Assembly (NCBI GenBank): GCA_934436245.1 | Contig: CAKSAM010000019.1 | Location: forward strand, 1 to 47,016 | Length of the DNA: 47,016 nt | Direction: 5' to 3' | Origin: an uncultured Acetatifactor sp. | GTDB lineage: Bacteria; Bacillota; Clostridia; Lachnospirales; Lachnospiraceae | Shown here: in pieces, positions 31,651 to 38,925 of the stretch | Position numbering within the stretch: position 1 is the stretch's first letter | Layout of the letters: every line of letters starts with the position of its first letter | Notes under the pieces: model-generated | What the model was told of the DNA's origin: nothing | The model's database searches: none | The model's input: the letters and a program-made list of their open reading frames with translations, nothing else | Made by a program: the position numbers and the translations under genes

Positions 31651-33225
31651 GTGCTTTCATGGGTGGACTATCCGCTTAAAATGTTTTTGAGGAATTATAG
31701 TGTGAAAAAATGGAATAAAGAACGTTTTGCAATTATATGGGAAAAACTGGAGAGTATTATAGCTCTGCGGAGCCTGCGCACAAGAATTTTTTTGCTGACG
31801 CTTGTAATCGGTCTGGTGCCCTGTATTGTTATGCGGCATGGTATTGTAAGCAATTATGAGGATCTTGCGGTTGAACAGAGAATCACGGTAGTACAGAATC
31901 AGCTGATGATCCTGGCAAATCATCTGGTCAGCAATAACTATTTAAGCAGCCACGGTGTCAGAGAGGATACTGGCAACTCAAGAGAGGTCATCAATGCAGA
32001 ATTGGAAATGCTGTCCAATCTGTACGAGGGCCGCGTTATGATCATCAATAAGAATTTCAAGGTAGAAAAAGATACCTACGGCATCAGCGAGGGAAAGACG
32101 ATTATTTCTGAAGAAGTCATCAAGTGCTTTCAGGGGGAAAATATATCCCATTATGATCCGGAGCACGGCTACATAGAAATGACGACGCCGATCATGGATA
32201 CGACAGCCAACACTACAGACGAAAACGGGAAAAAGGATTCCAATGCCATCCGGGGGGTTATGCTGACCAGTATTTCCAATGACAGTATTGTAAATGCAAA
32301 AGAGGTATTGAACCGGAAAGCATATATTTTGGAAGTAATTGTGATCGTTGCAATTCTTGCGTTGGCAATTGTACTGTCAAAGGTATTGACGACTCCTTTT
32401 AACAGAGTTACCCAGGCGATCAACGCAGTGAGGGAAGGATTCAGTGATGAGACCATTTCTGTGCCGGATTACGTGGAAACAGTACATATTGTGGATGCCT
32501 TCAATCAATTATTGAAGCGGATGAAGGCGTTGGATGATTCCAGACAGGAATTCGTGGCAAATGTGTCCCATGAATTGAAGACACCAATGACTTCCATCAA
32601 AGTATTGGCAGATTCTCTTCTGGCGCAGGAGAATGCACCAGCAGAGTTGTATCGTGAGTTCATGGAGGATATTGCTTCAGAGATCGACAGAGAGAATCAG
32701 ATCATTACTGACCTGCTGGCGTTGGTGAAGATGGATAAAAAGGTACAGGATCTGAATATTGTATCTTTAAATATCAACGATCTGACAGAACTGATCTTAA
32801 AGAGACTTCGTCCTATCGCCCGTAAGAAGGATGTGGAGGTCGTATTTGAAAGCGTGCGTCCGGTGGCAGCAGAGGTAGACGAAGTCAAGATGACACTGAT
32901 CATGACAAATCTGGTGGAAAATGCCATCAAATATAATAAGGATCATGGCTGGGTAAAAGTAGTGCTGGATGCAGACCACCAGTATTTTACTTTCGAAGTC
33001 AGCGATTCCGGAATCGGTATTCCGGAGGAATCACTGGCACATATTTGTGAACGATTTTATCGGGTGGACAAATCACATTCCAGAGAAATCGGCGGAACGG
33101 GACTTGGTCTGGCCATCACGAAGAGTGCGGTGTTGATGCACAAGGGTTCTCTTACAGTGACCAGTACAGAAGGACAGGGTTCCTGTTTTCTGGTGAAGAT
33201 TCCGCTGACTTATATAGCATCCTGA
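31651..33225 (+). CDS. Sensor histidine kinase (HAMP type)
   Basis: 524 residues from GTG 31651; ATG 31681 (ten codons later) is as likely because neither has a strong ribosome site. First membrane helix at about 45-60, extracellular sensor of about 165 residues without a recognised fold, second helix at about 225-243, HAMP at 244-295. The phospho-acceptor is H307 in 'VSHELKTP'. ATPase boxes are 'NLVENAIKYN' (N), 'VSDSGIGIP' (G1) and 'GGTGLGLAI' (G2). It should phosphorylate the preceding regulator. The sensed signal is unknown; position suggests surface or envelope cues. Confidence 0.93.
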   Translation: MLSWVDYPLKMFLRNYSVKKWNKERFAIIWEKLESIIALRSLRTRIFLLTLVIGLVPCIVMRHGIVSNYEDLAVEQRITVVQNQLMILANHLVSNNYLSSHGVREDTGNSREVINAELEMLSNLYEGRVMIINKNFKVEKDTYGISEGKTIISEEVIKCFQGENISHYDPEHGYIEMTTPIMDTTANTTDENGKKDSNAIRGVMLTSISNDSIVNAKEVLNRKAYILEVIVIVAILALAIVLSKVLTTPFNRVTQAINAVREGFSDETISVPDYVETVHIVDAFNQLLKRMKALDDSRQEFVANVSHELKTPMTSIKVLADSLLAQENAPAELYREFMEDIASEIDRENQIITDLLALVKMDKKVQDLNIVSLNINDLTELILKRLRPIARKKDVEVVFESVRPVAAEVDEVKMTLIMTNLVENAIKYNKDHGWVKVVLDADHQYFTFEVSDSGIGIPEESLAHICERFYRVDKSHSREIGGTGLGLAITKSAVLMHKGSLTVTSTEGQGSCFLVKIPLTYIAS

Positions 33226-33322
33226 TCGCAGGAGATATGGCATGTATTCAGACAGAAAATGAGAATGCACAAAGGCTAAGAGTAGTAAAACATCCGGCGG
33301 ATGCCAAAAGGATAGTACAAAT

Positions 33323-34246
33323 ATGAACAAAATAATGAAATATGTTTTGACCGGCGTGCTGATGCTGTTGCCTGTGTTATTGACCGGCTGCGGTACACAG
33401 GAACCGGAGAACGGTAAAAAAATATCTGTGTATTATATTAATAATGCAGAGACCAAAGTAGAAATGCATGATCAGTATCTGACAGTAGCTACACCGGAGG
33501 AGCAGCTGGATGAGATCATGAAATTTCTTTCAACGACTCCGGAAAAACTGGAATATAAAGCTCCGTTTGATATGGGCTTTCAGGTCAGGGATTATGAAGT
33601 TGAGGACGGAAAACTTGTAATCGATGTGGATAAGGCCTATTCGGAACTCTCTCCTACAACGGAGGTACTGGTGAGGGCTGCCATTGTAAGAACTCTGACG
33701 CAGCTGCCTGATGTAAAATATGTAACAATTACGGTAGAAGGCGGTCAGTTATACGATAATGCCGGGGAACTGGTAGGATGGATGAATGCCGATCAGTTCA
33801 TCAACAATGACGGCAACGAGATCAACACCTATGAGTTGGTAAAGGTCAAGCTGTATTTTGCTAATGCAGGCGGAGATAAGCTGATTGCGGCGTACAGGGA
33901 AAAACATTATTCTACCAATACGCCATTGGAACGATTTGTGGTGGAAGAACTGATCGCTGGACCCAGCGGACAGATCGAGGGGCTGTATCCGGTGATCAAC
34001 CCGGAGACCAAGATCATCAATGTCCTGACCAAGGATGGCATCTGCTATGTGAATCTTGATTCAAATTTCCTGACTGTGGTAAATAATGTCTCCACGGAGG
34101 TGGCGGTTTATTCTATCGTGAATTCACTGGTGGAGCTGGATCATATTAATAAGGTGCAGATTCTGGTCAACGGGGAAGTACCTGCTACCTTCAGCAATTC
34201 TACTTTTGAGAGGAATCTGGATTATGTAACGACTTTGGAACAATAA
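33323..34246 (+). CDS. GerMN-domain lipoprotein
   Basis: 307 residues. A signal sequence with lipobox LTGC (Cys23) is followed by two GerMN domains, at about 35-155 and 170-300. Each has the repeat signature: 'PEEQLDEIMKFLSTTPEKLEYKAPF' / 'LERFVVEELIAGPSGQIEGLYPVI', then 'VDKAYSEL' / 'NLDSNFLTV', then 'VRAAIVRTLTQLPDVKYVTITVEGG' / 'VYSIVNSLVELDHINKVQILVNGE'. GerM proteins act in spore wall and envelope assembly; actinobacterial LpqB, which also holds a GerMN domain, modulates the MtrB kinase. AAAGGAT lies ten bases before the ATG. It lies between a kinase and comEC. Confidence 0.88.
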   Translation: MNKIMKYVLTGVLMLLPVLLTGCGTQEPENGKKISVYYINNAETKVEMHDQYLTVATPEEQLDEIMKFLSTTPEKLEYKAPFDMGFQVRDYEVEDGKLVIDVDKAYSELSPTTEVLVRAAIVRTLTQLPDVKYVTITVEGGQLYDNAGELVGWMNADQFINNDGNEINTYELVKVKLYFANAGGDKLIAAYREKHYSTNTPLERFVVEELIAGPSGQIEGLYPVINPETKIINVLTKDGICYVNLDSNFLTVVNNVSTEVAVYSIVNSLVELDHINKVQILVNGEVPATFSNSTFERNLDYVTTLEQ

Positions 34247-34258
34247 AGGAGAGAGCTT

Positions 34259-37102
34259 ATGAGACGACCGCTTTTTATAGCGTGTCTGTGTCTCGTGATA
34301 GCGCTTACGATAGGAAGAATTCTGACAGGGGCAGACACCGGAGATAGCGGTGCACTGCCGCCTGACGGAAGTCCGGTGAGGATCACGGGACGGATAGACA
34401 CAAGAACTTCTGAAGCAATTATTCTGGAATCAATTTCTATTATTCAAAACAATCAGACATATTCCTATTCTGGAAAATTACAATGTGAACTGACAAATGC
34501 AGAGAATACCGAAGGGAAGGATAATGACTTGAAAATAGGTCAGAGGGTTGTCCTGGAGGGGATGTTTGCCTGCTTTTCATCTGCATCGAATCCCGGTGAA
34601 TTTGATGCAGGGAAGTATTATGCCGCAAAAGGGATCGGCGGCAGAGTGCGGAAGGCACAGCTGTTGGCAGTTGGAGAAGATTACAGTTTTTTGAGGGAAA
34701 CGCTGTATTGCTTTCGGAGAGTATTACATGACAGACTGGCACGGGTATTTCCATCGAAAGAAGCTTCAATTATGCAGACGATATTACTGGGAGAGAAGGA
34801 GGAGCTTGATGCGGATGTGAAAGCACTGTATCAAAAGAATGGGATTGCCCATATTTTAAGTATTTCCGGGTTACATATCACTTTGCTGGGAATGGGATTG
34901 TACCGGCTGCTTAAGAGGCTGGGGGTTCCTGTCAAAATAGCGGCAGTGGAGTGCGCAGCAGCATTAGCGATGTATGGAATGATGACAGGCATGAGTGTAT
35001 CAGCCAGCCGGGCTGTTGGTATGTATTTATTGCAGATGTTTAGTGTAATCGTGGGCAGGACTTATGATATGCTGACCGGAGTGGGGCTGATGGCATTACA
35101 GCTGTTTTTGCAGGAGCCGCAGAGACTTGGAGATATAAGTTTTCTAATGTCTTTTGGAGCTGTACTGGGAATCTGTATGCTGACACCGATGTTTGGAGAG
35201 AAACGGGACTTTGGTCGGAAAAGGGGGCTTGTTACAATGACGGAATCTGGTGAGCTGTTGGATTTTGACGAGGCACGGGAAAGCAGATGGAATCATTTCA
35301 GAGCACCGACATGGTTCCGGACCGTCACAGGTATTCTGGGAGATTCTGCCTATGAGAGAAACAAGTACCGCAAAGGCTGGCGGAAAGCAGCGTACGAAGG
35401 GACTCATTGTTTGGTATCGGCGTTAAGAAGCGGATTTGCTGCCAGTGCGGGGGTCATCTTATTTACACTGCCCATACAGCTTTGGTTCTTTTATGAGATT
35501 CCGGTGTATTCGGTGCTGCTGAATTTGTTGGTACTGCCTTTTATGAGTGCGGTAATGGCAGTCGGAATCGTGTCACTGATCCCCGGACTGGGAATTGTTG
35601 GAACGGTGGATTGCCTGATCTTGTGGTGGTATGAATGGATCTGTAACCGATTTGGGGAATTGCGAGGGGCAATATGGTGTGTAGGACGCCCGGCGGTCTG
35701 GCAGATCATCATTTATTATATTGTCACATTTTTACTGATTTTTGGCAGAAAATATGTGGACAAATGGAAGCGGCGTGGAGCTTATGAAGTGGGATCTGAC
35801 CGGGTGACCGGACAACGACCTGAAAGAGACCGGCGGTGTCGGAAAATGCGTGGGGTGGATAATAGCGTCAGATTCAGGAACAAAGAAAAAGAACCATATT
35901 CTGAAACGCATTCAGGCATATGCTCCGCAGCAAGAGAAACTGTTTTTAAAAATTGCAGGTATCTAAGGCAAGAAATCCTACATGGAAATAGATTTCTGAG
36001 CCGAATCGTCACAGTGATAATGCTGGTGCTGTCGGTGGGGCTGTTGACAGGAAAGTTTGACAGAGGGAGTCTTGTGACTTTTTTAGATGTGGGGCAGGGA
36101 GACGGTATTGTGGTGGAGACTGCGCAGGGAGCGTATCTCTTCGACTGCGGCAGTACCAGCCGGAAGAAAATCGGAGAATATGTGCTGAAGCCCTATCTCA
36201 AGAGCCGGGGAATCAGTTCGCTTCGTGGTGTGTTTGTGTCGCATCCCGATGAAGATCATATGAATGGAATATTGGAATTGTTGGAGAATGGTGGAGAATG
36301 GGGGATTGCCGTAGAACAGCTGTTTCTACCGGCAATTCGGGAAGCAGACAGAGAGGAAGCTTTTGCGGATTTGCTTGCAGCAGCGAGGGCTGCTGGAGTA
36401 CCGGTGAATTACATAAAATGTGGTGATGAGATCAGGGACAGGGGGCTGAGGCTATTGTGTCTGCACCCAGAGGAGAATACAACGCTTTCGGATGCTAATG
36501 CCTATTCGGAATGTTTCTATGTGGAGATATTTAAGGAAACGGTGAAGTGGGGAACGGCAGCAGATAATAGGGAAGTGCACGGTGAGAGTGGAAGTATCGC
36601 TGCCGGAGTTTTCTGTGAAGGAACCGGGTCTGGTGATATTGGTGAAAGGAGGGATTCCGGCAGAGATGTCGGGAAACTAAGCATTCTTCTGACAGGAGAT
36701 GTGGAAGGAGAAGGGGAGCAGCAACTGACACAGGAATTGCAAAAATTGTGTGGATCACAGGATCTTTGTGAGGTGAAGCAAGTGCGTGAATCACAGAAAT
36801 CGCAGGGGATGCGTGAAGCGTGGGAACTACATGGACAGGAAGGCTTAGGTGTGGATATCCTGAAGGTGGCGCACCATGGTTCCGGATATTCCACCAGTTC
36901 GGATTTCCTGACGGCTGTCCGCCCCAACATCGCAATCATTTCCTGTGGCCGCAACAATTCCTATGGACATCCCCATGAAGAAACCCTGCAGCGTCTTGGG
37001 GATGCCGGAGTCTCCTGGTACTGCACCACCGACTATGGGGCTTTGACAGTAATTGTCGATGGACATGGAAATCGACTGCGAGGGTATTTGAACAGGAAGT
37101 AA
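34259..37102 (+). CDS. comEC: ComEC/Rec2 DNA uptake channel, unusually long
   Basis: 947 residues; B. subtilis ComEC has 776. It forms the pore for transforming single-stranded DNA. The OB-like DUF4131 region is at about 35-135, the Competence domain (many helices) at 165-500 with 'IAHILSISGLHITLLG', and the metallo-beta-lactamase-like domain at 605-945 with 'LDVGQGDG' (609-616), 'SHPDEDH' (661-667) and 'HHGSGYSTSS'. Extra segments are a hydrophilic stretch at about 312-385 inside the membrane part, a basic linker at 500-580 and a low-complexity Glu/Gly/Ser stretch at about 750-860 inside the last domain. GGAGAG upstream. The final codons belong to the 51-bp repeat. Confidence 0.93.
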   Translation: MRRPLFIACLCLVIALTIGRILTGADTGDSGALPPDGSPVRITGRIDTRTSEAIILESISIIQNNQTYSYSGKLQCELTNAENTEGKDNDLKIGQRVVLEGMFACFSSASNPGEFDAGKYYAAKGIGGRVRKAQLLAVGEDYSFLRETLYCFRRVLHDRLARVFPSKEASIMQTILLGEKEELDADVKALYQKNGIAHILSISGLHITLLGMGLYRLLKRLGVPVKIAAVECAAALAMYGMMTGMSVSASRAVGMYLLQMFSVIVGRTYDMLTGVGLMALQLFLQEPQRLGDISFLMSFGAVLGICMLTPMFGEKRDFGRKRGLVTMTESGELLDFDEARESRWNHFRAPTWFRTVTGILGDSAYERNKYRKGWRKAAYEGTHCLVSALRSGFAASAGVILFTLPIQLWFFYEIPVYSVLLNLLVLPFMSAVMAVGIVSLIPGLGIVGTVDCLILWWYEWICNRFGELRGAIWCVGRPAVWQIIIYYIVTFLLIFGRKYVDKWKRRGAYEVGSDRVTGQRPERDRRCRKMRGVDNSVRFRNKEKEPYSETHSGICSAARETVFKNCRYLRQEILHGNRFLSRIVTVIMLVLSVGLLTGKFDRGSLVTFLDVGQGDGIVVETAQGAYLFDCGSTSRKKIGEYVLKPYLKSRGISSLRGVFVSHPDEDHMNGILELLENGGEWGIAVEQLFLPAIREADREEAFADLLAAARAAGVPVNYIKCGDEIRDRGLRLLCLHPEENTTLSDANAYSECFYVEIFKETVKWGTAADNREVHGESGSIAAGVFCEGTGSGDIGERRDSGRDVGKLSILLTGDVEGEGEQQLTQELQKLCGSQDLCEVKQVRESQKSQGMREAWELHGQEGLGVDILKVAHHGSGYSTSSDFLTAVRPNIAIISCGRNNSYGHPHEETLQRLGDAGVSWYCTTDYGALTVIVDGHGNRLRGYLNRK

Positions 37103-37600
37103 GCCAAGATACCCACGGCTATAGGAAAGCGAGGGTATGGAAGCTGATAAGAAGTCAAGATACCCACGGCTATAGGAAAGTGGGGGTATGGAAGCTGATA
37201 AGAAGCCAAGATACCCACGGCTATAGGAAAGTGGGGGTATGGAAGCTGATAAGAAGCCAAAATACCCACGGTTATAGGGAAGTGTGGGTATGGAAGCTAA
37301 TAAGAAGCCAAGATACCCACGGCTATAGGAAAGCGAGGGTATGGAAGCTGATAAGAAGTCAAGATACCCACGGCTATAGGAAAGCGAGGGTATGGAAGCT
37401 GATAAGAAGCCAAGATACCCACGGCTATAGGAAAGCGAGGGTATGGAAGCTGATAAAAAGCCAAGATACCCACGGCTATAGGAAAGCGAGGGTATGGAAG
37501 CTAATAAGAAGCCAAGATACCCACACCGCCCAGAAAGCGAGGGTATAAGAGCCAAGAAAAAGCAAGATTCTCGCACTATTTAGAAAATGTAGGTATGAAG
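37079..37600. repeat. 51-bp tandem repeat array
   Basis: Nearly identical 51-bp units start at 37106, 37157, 37208, 37259, 37310, 37361, 37412 and 37463 (AAGATACCCACGGCTATAGG...). A degenerate ninth unit is at 37514 and a more decayed one near 37562. A half unit (GCGAGGGTAT...AAGCC, 37079-37105) overlaps the end of comEC. Every unit holds ATACCC and GGGTAT as inverted arms; in the fourth unit they are ATACCCAC/GTGGGTAT. Because 51 is a multiple of 3, open frames run through on both strands, but none is supported as a gene. Confidence 0.92.
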
Positions 37601-37615
37601 AGAAGGGAGAGGCAT

Positions 37616-38398
37616 ATGTTTGCTAATTATTGGGATATACAAAAGCGTATAAAGGACATTAAGGAAGAATTAGGTCATATAGAAAACATGGAAAAAGGAA
37701 TGCCGGCAGGAGAACTTATTGTTGCAAAGAATAATAAGAACTATAAGTGGTATTTTCGTGACAAGAATACCACTGTGTATTTGCCGAAAAAAGAAGCAGA
37801 CCTTGCGAAGAAACTGGCTGTTAAGAAGTACTATCAGATTCGTAAAGAAGAGCTGCAAAGAGAGTTATCTACCTGTCAAATGTATGTGCAGAAGGCAGAA
37901 CGTAAGAAGAATCAGGTGGAGCAAATGCTGAACAACGCGGAGTATGAACGACTCTTGGGAGGGCGGAGATACTCTGCCAGAAAAGATCTGGAAATCTGGA
38001 TTAACGAAAAATATGAGAAAAACGACAGTCATCCTGAAAATCTGATTGTAAAAGGAACACAGGGAAAATTTCTTCGTTCAAAGTCGGAGGCTATTATAGA
38101 CCGGACTTTGTACACCAATGGAGTTCCGTTTCGATATGAAGATAAACTCATCCTTGAGAATACCTTTCTATATCCGGACTTTACAATCCGGCACCCTAAA
38201 ACGGGACAGACATTTTATTGGGAACATTTTGGGTTGATGGATCAGCCGGACTATATCAACAGAGCTTGCCAGAAAATAAAATTATATTCTGAAAATGGAA
38301 TTATACCGGGAATAAATCTGATTCTGACTTACGAAACCAGGGAGCATCCGCTGGCAATCGATCAGGTGGAAAAAATAGTAAAAGAATATTTCCTATAG
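37616..38398 (+). CDS. Putative PD-(D/E)XK nuclease-like protein
   Basis: 260 residues from ATG 37616, with GGGAG seven bases upstream; the frame opens 21 bases earlier inside repeat remnants. N-terminal half is basic and helical with a coiled-coil-like stretch at about 64-108 (KKLAVKKYYQIRKEELQREL). C-terminal half fits a PD-(D/E)XK fold: E158 in 'SKSEAIID', P187-D188 in 'YPDFTI' and E203 in 'FYWEHFG'. The usual Lys after E203 is missing (E-H-F), which is seen in some families of this fold. I do not recognise the family name. It lies between the tandem array and the McrBC genes. A DNA-cutting or DNA-repair role is possible but unproven. Confidence 0.65.
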   Translation: MFANYWDIQKRIKDIKEELGHIENMEKGMPAGELIVAKNNKNYKWYFRDKNTTVYLPKKEADLAKKLAVKKYYQIRKEELQRELSTCQMYVQKAERKKNQVEQMLNNAEYERLLGGRRYSARKDLEIWINEKYEKNDSHPENLIVKGTQGKFLRSKSEAIIDRTLYTNGVPFRYEDKLILENTFLYPDFTIRHPKTGQTFYWEHFGLMDQPDYINRACQKIKLYSENGIIPGINLILTYETREHPLAIDQVEKIVKEYFL

Positions 38399-38455
38399 AA
38401 AAGCAACTTGTGGTACAATTTTAAAAAGTATACTTATAGGTGGGAGGAGTTCAAA

Positions 38456-38755
38456 ATGAAGCATCTGATTATTGTAAAGTTTAAAGAGAATGTATGGAAC
38501 AGGGGGGATGCGGCAAGCAGGGAGATGCTTGCAGATATCCGGAAGATCTTCGACCAGACGAAGCATATCGAGGGAGTTCATACGGTAAATATTTATGAAA
38601 ATGTAACGCCGAGACCGAATCGTCATGATCTGATGATCGAGATGGAGATGGAACCGGAGGCACTGTCTGTGTATGATGCTTCCGCAGCGCATCAGGAATG
38701 GAAGGCAAAATACGGGGAATATATTCAGTCCAAGACCATCTTTGATTATGAATAA
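38456..38755 (+). CDS. Dabb (stress-responsive alpha/beta barrel) family protein
   Basis: 99 residues from ATG 38456, with GGGAGGAG (38440-38447) well spaced; the upstream open part is not protein-like. The Dabb fold is visible: 'MKHLIIVKFKE' strand 1, 'IEGVHTVNIYENVTPRPNRHDLMIEMEMEPEALSVYDASAAHQEWK' order of strands and helix, ending 'FDYE'. Proteins of this type are small ferredoxin-like dimers, found as stress proteins or monooxygenase-like enzymes. The substrate is unknown. It stands alone on the plus strand. The 170-base gap to mcrB contains no supported gene. Confidence 0.85.
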   Translation: MKHLIIVKFKENVWNRGDAASREMLADIRKIFDQTKHIEGVHTVNIYENVTPRPNRHDLMIEMEMEPEALSVYDASAAHQEWKAKYGEYIQSKTIFDYE

Positions 38756-38925
38756 AGCCTGTAGTATCGTGGGGATATTGATAGCGAATACGCTGGAGCA
38801 TTTGGGTGGAAGCATTGGTGCAGTGCCTGATACGATTGCAGGTCAGAGCTATTAACAGATGATAGTTTTGATTTTGACTTGATGGTGCTTGATCTGAGAA
38901 GTTACGAACAGGAGACAGAAAATAA

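Noticed and set aside
37180..37548. A plus-strand frame of WKLIRSQDTHGYRK repeats within the array
   Set aside because: Same cause; no upstream ribosome site and start inside a unit. A repeat protein cannot be excluded but nothing supports it.
37106..37562. Tandem array as a CRISPR
   Set aside because: Units are contiguous with no unique spacers between repeats and no cas genes are present.
36845..37576. A 243-codon open frame on the minus strand across the tandem array
   Set aside because: It exists because 51 bp is a multiple of three and repeats no stop. It overlaps comEC antisense, and no ribosome site or family is evident.
38748..38855. 35-codon frame MNKACSIVGILIANTLEHLG... overlapping the end of the Dabb gene
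   Set aside because: No ribosome site and it is too short to assign; it could be chance.
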